NCBI GenBank assembly: GCA_025698895.1
Contig: JAILWO010000002.1
Location: 496,001-560,000 of the forward strand
Origin: Rhizobiaceae bacterium
GTDB lineage: Bacteria > Pseudomonadota > Alphaproteobacteria > Rhizobiales > Rhizobiaceae
DNA length: 64,000 nt
Reading direction: 5' to 3'
Shown: piece after piece, positions 57,122-64,000 of the stretch
How positions within the stretch are numbered: position 1 is the stretch's first letter
Layout of the letters: each line of letters opens with the position of its first letter
Program-made: the position numbers and the translations under genes
The notes under the pieces: model-generated
Seen by the model: the letters and a program-made list of their open reading frames with translations, nothing else
What the model was told of the DNA's origin: nothing
The model's database searches: none

Positions 57122-57988
57122 ATGACGCACGCAACACAAGCGCAAAGCACGACCTGGACATATGTCGACGGCGACTGGCACGAGGGCAATGTGGCGCTGA
57201 TCGGTCCGCGCTCGCACGCCATGTGGCTGGGCAGTTCGGTCTTCGACGGCGCGCGCTGGTTCGAGGGGGTGTCGCCCGATCTCGACCGCCATTCGCAGCG
57301 CGTCAACGATTCGGCGCGCGCGCTCGGCCTGGAGCCGACCATGTCGGTCGAGGAGATCGTGGGCCTGACCCATGACGGGCTCAAGCGCTTCGACGGCAAG
57401 ACGGCCGTCTATATCCGGCCGATGTACTGGGCCGAGCATGGCGGCTACATGGGTGTGCCGGCCGACCCGGCCTCGACGCGCTTCTGCCTGTGCCTCTACG
57501 AGGCGCCGATGCAGGAGCCGACCGGATTTTCGCTCACCGTCTCGCCGTTCCGCCGCCCGACCATCGAGACCATGCCGACCAACGCCAAGGCCGGCTGCCT
57601 CTATCCCAACAACGGCCGCTCCATCATGGACGCCAGAAAGCGCGGCTTCGACAACGCGCTGGTGCTGGACATGCTGGGCAACGTCGCCGAGACCGGCTCG
57701 TCCAACATCTTCCTCGTCAAGGACGGGGAGGTTTTCACGCCGGCCGCCAACGGCACCTTCCTGGCCGGCATCACGCGCCGCCGCGTCATGTCGCTGCTTA
57801 GCGACAGCGGCGTGAAAGTGTCGGAACGGACGCTCTCGGTGGCCGATTTCCTCGACGCCGACGAGGTGTTCTCGACCGGCAACCATTCGAAGGTGGTGCC
57901 CTGCATCCGGATCGTGGACCGCGATTTCCAGCCGGGGCCGATCGGCAAGAAGGCGCGAAAGCTGTACTGGGACTGGGCCCACGCCTGA
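57122..57988 (+). CDS. ilvE: Branched-chain amino acid aminotransferase
   Basis: 288 aa from ATG 57122. A class IV PLP aminotransferase of the short IlvE type: GPRSHAMWLGSSVFDGARWFEG, the PLP lysine in NAKAGCLYPNN (Lys156), VAETGSSNIFLVKDGEVFTP and LAGITRRRVMSLL. It interconverts branched-chain amino acids and keto acids. The ending KLYWDWAHA is duplicated as DNA after the stop (see the repeat at 57964-58083), but the duplicate is out of the gene. Other class IV enzymes (Dat, PabC) are less likely given the length and the FDGARWFEG start. Confidence 0.92.
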   Translation: MTHATQAQSTTWTYVDGDWHEGNVALIGPRSHAMWLGSSVFDGARWFEGVSPDLDRHSQRVNDSARALGLEPTMSVEEIVGLTHDGLKRFDGKTAVYIRPMYWAEHGGYMGVPADPASTRFCLCLYEAPMQEPTGFSLTVSPFRRPTIETMPTNAKAGCLYPNNGRSIMDARKRGFDNALVLDMLGNVAETGSSNIFLVKDGEVFTPAANGTFLAGITRRRVMSLLSDSGVKVSERTLSVADFLDADEVFSTGNHSKVVPCIRIVDRDFQPGPIGKKARKLYWDWAHA

Positions 57989-58083
57989 GAGCCCGTGCCG
58001 AAACGCGTGAGGGCGGTCTGCAAATGGCGCTTCCCTGTGCTCCAGTGCTCACATACCGGTACTGGGACTGGGCTCACGCCTGA
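57964..58083. repeat. Repeat family B left arm flanked by a duplicated ilvE 3' end
   Basis: The last 25 bases of ilvE, GTACTGGGACTGGGCCCACG... ending CCTGA (57964-57988), recur at 58059-58083 with a single C/T difference. The 70 bp between them, beginning GAGCCCGTGCCGAAACGCG and continuing CTGCAAATGGCGCTT, is a family B repeat arm (compare 12854-12944 and 63586-63670). The layout is that of an inserted element flanked by a 25-bp direct duplication of its target. Confidence 0.7.
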
Positions 58084-58130
58084 TCGCGTCTCCGACATCA
58101 GATTTCAGGAACCCGATTTCCCGCACCGTG

Positions 58131-58158
58131 TTGTGCGGACAGGGTACAAACCTATATT
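58131..58158 (+). promoter_or_regulatory. Probable sodB promoter, with 15-bp direct repeats downstream
   Basis: TTGTGC (58131-58136), 16 bp, then TATATT (58153-58158) gives a reasonable sigma-70 promoter 66 bp before the sodB ATG. In the leader, AGCGATTAACCGAGA (58178-58192) and AGCGATTAAGCGAGA (58196-58210) are direct repeats at an 18-bp step that differ at one base. They end just before the AGGGAG ribosome-binding site and might fold, bind a regulator or control translation. Confidence 0.55.
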
Positions 58159-58223
58159 CGTCGCATCGGATTGACCTAGCGATTAACCGAGACCCAGCGA
58201 TTAAGCGAGAAGGGAGACCAATC

Positions 58224-58820
58224 ATGGCTTTCGAACTGCCGGAACTGCCCTACGACTACGAGGCGCTTCAGCCCTACATGTCGAAGGAGACGCTGGAATA
58301 TCACCACGACAAGCACCACAAGGCCTATGTCGACAAAGGCAACGAGCTGGCCGCCGAGGCCGGCATGGAAGGCAAGTCGGTCGAGGAGGTGGTCAAGGCG
58401 TCGTTCGGCAACAACCAGCCCCTCTTCAACAACGCCGCGCAGCACTACAACCACATCCATTTCTGGAAGTGGATGAAGAAGGGCGGCGGCGGCAACAAAC
58501 TGCCCGAGAAGCTGCAGAAGGCGTTCGATTCCGATCTCGGCGGCTATGACAAGTTCAAGCAGGATTTCGTGCAGGCGGGCGTCGGCCAGTTCGGGTCGGG
58601 CTGGGCCTGGGTCGCCGTCAAGAACGGCAAGCTCGAAATCATGAAGACCCCCAACGGCGAGAACCCGCTGGTGCATGGCGGCAAGCCGATCCTCGGCGTC
58701 GATGTGTGGGAGCACTCTTACTACATCGACTACCGCAACGCGCGGCCGAAATATCTGGAGGCTTTCGTCGACAGCCTCATCAACTGGGACTACGTGCTGG
58801 AGTGCTACGAGCAGGCCTGA
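58224..58820 (+). CDS. sodB: Superoxide dismutase, Fe/Mn family (Fe type)
   Basis: 198 aa from ATG 58224. Metal ligands are His27 (EYHHDKHHKAYVDKGN), His78 in QHYNHIHFW, Asp161 and His165 in GVDVWEHSYYIDY. The residues FNNAAQ, with the Gln of the AAQ turn, suggest the iron form; Mn/cambialistic types differ here. Start chosen because MAFELPELPYDYEAL is the invariant family start and AGGGAG precedes it. A strong intrinsic terminator follows at 58848-58875, so it is monocistronic. Confidence 0.95.
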   Translation: MAFELPELPYDYEALQPYMSKETLEYHHDKHHKAYVDKGNELAAEAGMEGKSVEEVVKASFGNNQPLFNNAAQHYNHIHFWKWMKKGGGGNKLPEKLQKAFDSDLGGYDKFKQDFVQAGVGQFGSGWAWVAVKNGKLEIMKTPNGENPLVHGGKPILGVDVWEHSYYIDYRNARPKYLEAFVDSLINWDYVLECYEQA

Positions 58821-58847
58821 TCCGGCCCGATCGTCACGCGATTCAAG

Positions 58848-58875
58848 CCCCGGCCTCGCGGCCGGGGTTTTCGTT
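58848..58875 (+). terminator. Intrinsic terminator of sodB
   Basis: CCCCGGCC-TCGC-GGCCGGGG forms an 8-bp, entirely G/C stem with a four-base loop, followed directly by TTTTCGTTT. It begins 27 bp after the sodB stop codon. It is the clearest rho-independent terminator in the window. Confidence 0.9.
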
Positions 58876-58986
58876 TGAAACAAGGAGTGTCGGCCGGACT
58901 CACGAAAGGTTGAGGCGCATGTCATCGCCTTTCCCGGCACCTTCGGCATTGTTGCTTCGCCCCAGCCACTGCCAGGGAGGTATTCC

Positions 58987-59442
58987 ATGAAGTTCGCGCT
59001 CTCCATAATCGCCGCCACCGGCCTGACGCTCGGCGTCGTCACCGCGGTCGTCGCGCAGGACGATCCGGTCGAAAGGCGCATCGCCATCATGAAGGACAAC
59101 GGCCGGCAGCTGGGCCAGATCGTGCCGATGACGCGGGGCGAGAAGGATTTCGACGCGGAGGTGGTGGCCGCCGCCTTCCAGAAGCTCGCCGACAACGCCG
59201 CCTCGATCGACGTCGACGCGCTGTTTCCAGAAGGCAGCGACATGCATGCGGAGACGAAGGCGGCGCCGGCGATCTGGGAGAAGATGGACGAGTTCAAGGC
59301 GGCGATGGACAAGCTGAAGGCCGACACGGCCGAAGTCGCCGCCAACCCGCCGACCGAACTCGCCGCGCTCGGTCCCGCCATCGGCCAGGTCGGCCAGAAC
59401 TGCGGGTCGTGTCACGAGAATTTCCGCCTCGAGGACAACTGA
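58987..59442 (+). CDS. Cytochrome c' (class II c-type cytochrome)
   Basis: 151 aa. Signal peptide MKFALSIIAATGLTLGVVTAVVA, then a four-helix-bundle protein with the heme motif CGSCH (Cys139, Cys142, His143) near the very C-terminus, the cytochrome c' arrangement. The body has ERRIAIMKDNGRQLGQIVPM and AAFQKLADNAASIDVDALFP. Cytochrome c' proteins are periplasmic and bind NO or CO. It is followed 9 bp after its stop by a second cytochrome gene, suggesting a two-gene electron-transfer unit. Confidence 0.93.
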   Translation: MKFALSIIAATGLTLGVVTAVVAQDDPVERRIAIMKDNGRQLGQIVPMTRGEKDFDAEVVAAAFQKLADNAASIDVDALFPEGSDMHAETKAAPAIWEKMDEFKAAMDKLKADTAEVAANPPTELAALGPAIGQVGQNCGSCHENFRLEDN

Positions 59443-59451
59443 CGCGCCGCG

Positions 59452-60357
59452 ATGATGCGGAAGGTCCTGGCCGCGATCATCCTGCCCGCCATCGCCGCCG
59501 GGGCGGGATTCTGGTTCGCCTCGGCGCCGGACCGGCTTTCGGCGGACGAGGCGGCCGCGCTGGAGGGCGGCGACGCGGCGCGCGGCGAGGAGGTGTTCTT
59601 CGCCGGCGGTTGCGTGTCCTGTCATGCGCGGCCCGGTGCCGAGGGCGACGCCGCGCTCGAGCTTGCCGGCGGTCTGGAACTCGACACGGACTTCGGCGTC
59701 TTCGTGGCGCCCAACATCTCGCAGCATCCGCAGGACGGCATCGGCGGCTGGTCGGCGGCGGATTTCGGCAACGCCATGCTCAAGGGCGTGTCGCCGTCGG
59801 GCGCGCATTACTATCCGGCCTTTCCCTACACGTCCTATGCACGGATGGAGCCGGGCGACGTGGCCGACCTGTTCGCCTTCATGAAGACGCTGCCGCCGGT
59901 GGAGGGCGAGGCGGAAGGCCACCGCCTGGCCTTCCCCTGGTCAGTCCGGAGGGGGATCGGCCTGTGGAAGCGGGTCAATCTCGACCCGTCGCCGGTCGTG
60001 GCGGTCGAACACGGAGACGAGGCGGTGGCGCGCGGCCGCTATCTGGTCGAGGGACCGGGCCATTGCGGCGAGTGCCACACGCCGCGCGACTGGACCGGCG
60101 GCACCGACCGCTCGCGCTGGCTTGCCGGCGCGCCGGCGGCGGAGGGCGACGGACGGGTGCCGAACATCACGCCGGGCGGCATCGGCTCATGGTCGGCGAG
60201 CGACATCGCCTATTTTCTCGAAAGCGGCTTCACGCCCGAGTTCGATTCGGCCGGCGGCCGGATGGCGGCGGTGGTGCGCAACATGGCGCGCCTGCCGGCA
60301 GAGGACCGCGAGGCGATCGCGGCCTATCTGAAGGCGGTGCCGGAGGGTCGGGAATAG
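59452..60357 (+). CDS. Diheme c-type cytochrome
   Basis: 301 aa. An N-terminal hydrophobic helix (VLAAIILPAIAAGAGFWFA) anchors or signals export. Two Cytochrom_C domains carry CVSCH (Cys54, Cys57, His58) and CGECH (Cys205, Cys208, His209). Methionine/histidine distal ligand candidates are in PAFPYTSYARM and HTPRDWTGG... FDSAGGRMAAV. This is the pattern of the diheme cytochromes that serve as electron acceptors for membrane dehydrogenases (alcohol, gluconate or aldehyde type). No dehydrogenase gene is next to it; its electron donor is not visible here. Confidence 0.88.
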   Translation: MMRKVLAAIILPAIAAGAGFWFASAPDRLSADEAAALEGGDAARGEEVFFAGGCVSCHARPGAEGDAALELAGGLELDTDFGVFVAPNISQHPQDGIGGWSAADFGNAMLKGVSPSGAHYYPAFPYTSYARMEPGDVADLFAFMKTLPPVEGEAEGHRLAFPWSVRRGIGLWKRVNLDPSPVVAVEHGDEAVARGRYLVEGPGHCGECHTPRDWTGGTDRSRWLAGAPAAEGDGRVPNITPGGIGSWSASDIAYFLESGFTPEFDSAGGRMAAVVRNMARLPAEDREAIAAYLKAVPEGRE

Positions 60358-60431
60358 GCAGTCGGCAGCCGGTCTTGGGGTAGGGGATTGTGGAGGATTG
60401 GTGGCCGAGCCCGGAGGCGGTGTCCACCGGC

Positions 60432-60604
60432 TTGCCCCTCACCCTTGCCCTCTCCCCGTGAAGGACGGGGAGAGGGAGGCACCAGCGTCGATGCCTTTCT
60501 CTCCCCATTTTTCACAACGGTCTTTCCCTTTTGCGGGTAGCGGGAGGTGGTGCCTAAGTCGACGCCCCCTCTGCTCGCGGGGAGAGGGCAAGGGTGAGGG
60601 GCAA
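60432..60604. repeat. Palindromic repeat family C, copy 2 (fills the 60358-60802 gap)
   Basis: A perfect 27-bp inverted repeat at 60432-60458 and 60578-60604 encloses about 119 bp. The arms contain CCCTCACCCTTGCCCTCTCCCC, the recurring rhizobial-type GC-rich palindromic unit. It resembles 23776-23988 in style and internal words (CTCTCCCCGT). The remainder of the gap includes tandem-like CTGCCGATTGCC units (about 60736-60812) that slip in 8-11-bp steps before the oligopeptidase stop, and no supported gene. Confidence 0.8.
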
Positions 60605-60802
60605 TTGCGGGCCGCAACTGCTGCCGGTGTCGCCCCTCCGTCTCGGGCTTCGCCCTCGCCACCCCGGATCAGAGTCCGGGGCGGGCTCTCCCCCCGCTTC
60701 GCGGGTGGATGATAGGTGGCCGGTGCGGCCGATCGACTGCCGATCGCCCACCCCCGATTGCCAGCCCCGACTGCCAACTCCCGACTGCCGATTGCCTATT
60801 CC

Positions 60803-62902
60803 CTACTGCCGCTGGCCGACCACCTTCAGCGCGAAGGCGTAATTGTAGGCGATCTCCTCGAGCCGCGAGAAGCGCCCCGACGCGCCGCCATGGCCTGCGT
60901 CCATGTTGATGCGGAACAGCACCGGATTGCCGCTCGACGTGTGGTCGCGCAGCTTCGCCACCCATTTGGCCGGCTCCCAATAGGTGACGCGCGGATCGGT
61001 CAGCCCGGCGACGGCCAGGACCGGCGGATAGGGCAGGGCGTCGACATTGTCGTAGGGCGAATAGGCGGCGATGGTGCGATAGTCGTCGGCCGAGGCGATC
61101 GGGTTGCCCCATTCGGGCCATTCGGGCGGCGTCAGCGGCAGCGTGTCGTCGAGCATCGTGGTCAGCACGTCGACGAAGGGCACCTCGGCGATGATGCCGC
61201 CGAAGGCGTCGGGCGCGCGGTTGGCGACGGCGCCCATCAGCAGGCCGCCGGCCGAGCCGCCCTGCGCAACCAGGCGGTCGTGCGAGGTATAGCCCTCGGC
61301 CACGAGATGCCGCGCGGCGGCGACGAAATCGTCGAACGTGTTGGTCTTCTTCTCCTTGCGCCCGTCCTCGTACCAGTCCCAGCCCTTGTCCTTGCCGCCG
61401 CGGATATGAGCGATGGCATAGACGAAGCCGCGATCCACCAGCGACAGGCAGTTGGTGTTGAAGGCGGCGGGGATGGCGATGCCATAGGCGCCATAGCCAT
61501 AGAGCAGGCAGGGCGCCGACCCGTCGAGCGCCAAATCCGCGCGATGCAGGATTGAGACCGGCACGGTCTCGCCGTCGGGCGCGACGGCCATCAGCCGGCG
61601 CGTCACGTAACGGTCCGGATCGTGGCCCGACGGCACTTCCTGCGTCTTCAAAAGCGTGCGCCGGCGCGTCCTCATGTCGTAGTCGAAGAGCTGCGACGGC
61701 GTCGTCATCGACGAATAGGAGAAGCGGATGACGTCGGTGTCGTATTCCCAGGCGCCGACCAGCCCCAGCGAATAGGCTTCCTCGTCGAAGGCGATGGCGT
61801 GCTCCTCGCCGGTGGCGCGCTCGCGCACCACGATGCGCGGCAGGCCGTCCCTGCGCTCCAGCCGCACCAGCCAGTCGCGGAACGCCGTGACGGCCAGGAT
61901 GAGCCGGCCCGGCTCGTGCGGCACGACCTCGCGCCAGTTGGCCCTGCCGGGCGCGGAGACCGGCGTCTCCATGATCTTGAAGTCCCGGGCGCCGCCTTCA
62001 TTGGTCAGCACGAAGAAGACGTCGCCGCCTTCCTCCAGGTCGTAGAGCACGCCCCGGCTGCGCGGCTCGACCAGCACGGGCTCGGCGTCAGGCCGGTCGG
62101 CAGGCAGGATGCGGTATTCGCTGGTCTCGTGGTCGTGGATCGAGATGAAGATCCAGCGATCGTCGCGCGTGCCGCCCGCGCTCATGAAGAAGCCTGGATC
62201 GGTCTCCTCGTAGACCAGCCGGTCATCGGCCGGATCGTCGCCGAGCCGGTGGAAGAAGACCTTCGACGGACGATGATTGGCGTCGAGCCGGACATAGAAG
62301 AAGCCGCTCTCGTCGGCGGCCCAGCTTCCCGAGCCGCCGGTGTCGGTGACGGTCTCGGCAAGGTCGCCGCCGGTCGCGAGGTCGCGCACCTTGAGCTTGT
62401 AGAATTCCGAGCCGTTGTCGTCATAGGCCCACAGAAGCCTTCCATGACCCGGGGAATGGTCGACGCCGCCGAGATGGAAATAGGCCTTGCCGTCGCCCTC
62501 CCTGTCGCCGTCGAGCAGCATCTCCTCGGCGCCGCCCTCGCGCGGCACGCGGAAGAAGCGCGGCTGTTCGCCGCCCGTCACGAAGGCGGTGCCGTAGGCG
62601 AAGGGGCCATCCTTCATCGGCACGGAGGAATCGTCCTCCTTGATGCGGCCCTTCATCTCGGCAAACAGCGTCTTCCTGAGCTCTTCCGTGTCGGCCGTCA
62701 GGGCTTCCTGATAGGCGTTCTCCGCTTCCAGATGGGCGCGGATGGCGGGGTCGAGCACGGCCGGGTCCTTGAACACCTCCCGCCAGTTGTCGGCCCTGAG
62801 CCAGGCATAGTCGTCGGTGCGCGCAATACCGTGGCGCGTGTCGGTATGCCGTCGCCTGTCGGGACGCGGCGGCGTGGCGGCCGCGCTGAAGCGGTTTGTC
62901 AT
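60803..62902 (-). CDS. ptrB: Oligopeptidase B (S9A prolyl-oligopeptidase family)
   Basis: 699 aa from ATG 62902. The N-terminal seven-bladed propeller is followed by the catalytic alpha/beta hydrolase domain, with the nucleophile in QGGSAGGLLMGAV, the Asp in AVAGLTDPRVTYWEP and the His in DAGHGGASGRF. It cleaves short peptides after Arg/Lys in the cytoplasm. The preceding LLYGYGAYGIAIPAAFN and AHIRGGKDKGWDWYEDGR blocks are S9A signatures. The msrB gene is 71 bp upstream on the same strand. Confidence 0.93.
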   Translation of the reverse strand: MTNRFSAAATPPRPDRRRHTDTRHGIARTDDYAWLRADNWREVFKDPAVLDPAIRAHLEAENAYQEALTADTEELRKTLFAEMKGRIKEDDSSVPMKDGPFAYGTAFVTGGEQPRFFRVPREGGAEEMLLDGDREGDGKAYFHLGGVDHSPGHGRLLWAYDDNGSEFYKLKVRDLATGGDLAETVTDTGGSGSWAADESGFFYVRLDANHRPSKVFFHRLGDDPADDRLVYEETDPGFFMSAGGTRDDRWIFISIHDHETSEYRILPADRPDAEPVLVEPRSRGVLYDLEEGGDVFFVLTNEGGARDFKIMETPVSAPGRANWREVVPHEPGRLILAVTAFRDWLVRLERRDGLPRIVVRERATGEEHAIAFDEEAYSLGLVGAWEYDTDVIRFSYSSMTTPSQLFDYDMRTRRRTLLKTQEVPSGHDPDRYVTRRLMAVAPDGETVPVSILHRADLALDGSAPCLLYGYGAYGIAIPAAFNTNCLSLVDRGFVYAIAHIRGGKDKGWDWYEDGRKEKKTNTFDDFVAAARHLVAEGYTSHDRLVAQGGSAGGLLMGAVANRAPDAFGGIIAEVPFVDVLTTMLDDTLPLTPPEWPEWGNPIASADDYRTIAAYSPYDNVDALPYPPVLAVAGLTDPRVTYWEPAKWVAKLRDHTSSGNPVLFRINMDAGHGGASGRFSRLEEIAYNYAFALKVVGQRQ

Positions 62903-62973
62903 GCAAAAGCCTTCCTGTGGAGAATCCGCAGTTTCCGGCGGCGAACGCGCCGGATCGGGTGGGACAGGTTTCG

Positions 62974-63405
62974 TCAGTTCGCGGTTTCTTCGGAGCCGGC
63001 GTCGGGTTCGAAGGTCATCGCGGTGCCGTTCATGCAATAGCGCAGGCCGGTCGGCGGCGGCCCGTCCTCGAAGACGTGGCCCAGATGTCCGTCGCAGTCG
63101 GCGCAGCGGATTTCGGTCCGGGTCGTGAACCAGGAGCGATCGCGATGCTCGGTCACCACATCCTTCTCGATCGGCGCGTAGAAGCTCGGCCAGCCCGTAC
63201 CCGAATCATATTTGGTCTCGGACCGGAACAGGGCTTTTCCACAGCCGGCGCAGCGATAGAGCCCGTCGTCCTTGGTGTTCCAGTTCGGGCCGGTGAAGGC
63301 GCGCTCGGTGCCGTGCTCGCGCAGCACGTGGAACTGTTGCGGCGTCAGTATCGCGCGCCATTCTTCTTCGGATTTGCTTACCTTTGGCTCGGCTGCCGCC
63401 GACAT
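62974..63405 (-). CDS. msrB: Peptide-methionine (R)-S-oxide reductase
   Basis: 143 aa. Zinc cysteines pair as Cys52/Cys55 (RCAGC) and Cys101/Cys104 (CADC); the catalytic Cys is 124 in RYCMNGTAM (usual RYCxN). [10 protein letters not shown] and [17 protein letters not shown] complete the SelR domain. No resolving Cys at the usual upstream position (61-63 region reads [10 protein letters not shown]) is obvious, so the recycling route may differ. It repairs methionine-R-sulfoxide in proteins. It is probably cotranscribed with ptrB, 71 bp downstream. Confidence 0.94.
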   Translation of the reverse strand: MSAAAEPKVSKSEEEWRAILTPQQFHVLREHGTERAFTGPNWNTKDDGLYRCAGCGKALFRSETKYDSGTGWPSFYAPIEKDVVTEHRDRSWFTTRTEIRCADCDGHLGHVFEDGPPPTGLRYCMNGTAMTFEPDAGSEETAN

Positions 63406-63585
63406 GAGGCTCTCCCTGACGGAATAAGGATCGGGTCGCGGCCAATGTAGTGCGGACGCCGGGGCATGTCATCGGGCCGGCCCTGCGTCGCCGTCCGGCG
63501 CCGATCGTCGCAGGCGCCTTGCCCTTGCATGTCCGGCCATGTATCCCGCCCGAAGTGTCTGTTCCGAAGGCCGCCATGCCTGGCT

Positions 63586-63670
63586 GCAAATGGCGATTTC
63601 TCTACTTCCGGTGCTCACGTACCACCATGTACGCTCCGCTGGTTCTCGAAATCATCATTTTCACCTCGCC
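63586..63670. repeat. Dispersed dyad repeat family B, copy 2 (in the 63406-63759 gap)
   Basis: CTGCAAATGGCGATTTC... through GTGCTCACGTACC and GTACGCTCCGC to GGTTCTCGAAATC and TCACCTCGCC. This aligns with 12854-12944 throughout. The centre GGTGCTCACGTACCACCATGTACGC is itself dyadic. The remaining bases of the 354-bp gap between msrB and the mnhA start show no supported gene. Confidence 0.68.
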
Positions 63671-63759
63671 CTGCCGACCTTCCATCCAGAGACTGAAACG
63701 CCGATGCGGCATGCAGTGAAAGCCGTCGAAGAAACTGGCAGCGAGGGGTCGTCGCAAGA

Positions 63760-64000
63760 ATGGAGCAGTCGTCGGACGCGCTGACCTTCTTCGCTCTACT
63801 CCTGCCTTTCGCGGCCGCGGCGGTCGCGCCGCTGGCGACGCGGCTCATGGGCCATCGCGCCGCCTGGCTCTTGGCGCTGGCCCCGGCACTGATCTTCCTG
63901 CATTTCACGACGTTCCTCGACGAGGTCTCGTCGGGCGCGACGATCACCGCCGGCTATGCCTGGATACCGGCGCTCGGGGTCGATTTCGCCTGGCTGATCG
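63760..64000 (+). CDS. mnhA: Mrp-type Na+/H+ antiporter subunit A, start only
   Basis: The window ends inside this gene, with 80 codons visible from ATG 63760. It begins with a hydrophobic helix LTFFALLLPFAAAAVAPLAT, a second helix RAAWLLALAPALIFLHFTTF, and the strand region AGYAWIPALGVDFAWLI, the MnhA/MrpA pattern that precedes the conserved FRLDGLSLLF block. The subunit couples with others in a membrane cation/proton antiporter involved in Na+ and pH tolerance. No signal or further domain is visible because of truncation. Confidence 0.85.
   Translation, partial: MEQSSDALTFFALLLPFAAAAVAPLATRLMGHRAAWLLALAPALIFLHFTTFLDEVSSGATITAGYAWIPALGVDFAWLI

Noticed and set aside
60605-60802. Possible CRISPR-like array in the CTGCCGATTGCC units
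   Set aside because: Units are short, slip in irregular steps and lack unique spacers; this is low-complexity tandem sequence.

Overview
This is a high-GC window (roughly two thirds G+C) with gene content typical of an alphaproteobacterium of the order Hyphomicrobiales (Rhizobiales). The closest match by eye is a Mesorhizobium/Phyllobacteriaceae-like genome. The evidence is a rhizobial-type fructose ABC transporter with a divergent ROK regulator, a betI-betC...betA/betB glycine-betaine locus with choline sulfatase, a fused cysN/cysC, a Rhizobium-type asparaginase, and several dispersed GC-rich palindromic repeats. No lineage is proved. No phage, insertion sequence, CRISPR array or replication origin is visible.

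Layout: 1-7920 is an envelope/polysaccharide block. It holds the end of a CapD/FlaA1-type nucleotide-sugar dehydratase, kdsD, kdsA, a methyltransferase, an SDR epimerase, an initiating sugar transferase and a DegT aminotransferase, with three copies of one dispersed repeat. 8105-11768 is sulfate activation and PAPS/PAP metabolism (cysD, cysNC, cysQ). 11778-17537 is fructose uptake: fructokinase and the ROK repressor on the minus strand, and frcB-frcC-frcA on the plus strand. A strongly structured small RNA candidate with its own promoter lies between cysQ and the kinase. 17675-30073 is the glycogen operon glgP-glgB-glgC-(DUF559 gene)-glgA-pgm-(mazEF)-glgX.

30067-33333 holds an orphan TadG/TadE pair and small unknown genes. 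33790-33866 is tRNA-Pro(CGG). 33941-41557 is the choline-O-sulfate to betaine locus: betI, betC, a glutathione S-transferase, a threonine dehydratase-like enzyme and betA, with betB separated from betA by a HigB/HigA-type toxin-antitoxin pair. A ParD/ParE-type pair follows just upstream of betI and is flanked by a second, broken copy of the betI 5' end. 42657-49061 is mixed: a thiolase, secreted proteins, asparaginase, a peptidoglycan-binding papain-like protein, a Tat-exported beta-helix protein and a GreA/B-type factor. 49065-49672 is a Doc toxin with an AbrB-type antitoxin. 49930-53501 encodes methylmalonyl-CoA mutase. 53703-64000 holds a HerA-like ATPase, an L,D-transpeptidase, a haloacid dehalogenase, ilvE, sodB, two c-type cytochromes, oligopeptidase B, msrB and the start of an MrpA-type antiporter subunit.

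The most unusual features are the candidate ~85-nt RNA at 11778-11862, four toxin-antitoxin modules within about 22 kb (three of them spliced into or against metabolic operons, each with a visible palindrome or repeat operator), and target-like duplications beside two of the small insertions (the betI start and the ilvE 3' end). Everything here comes from reading the sequence. No database search was run.
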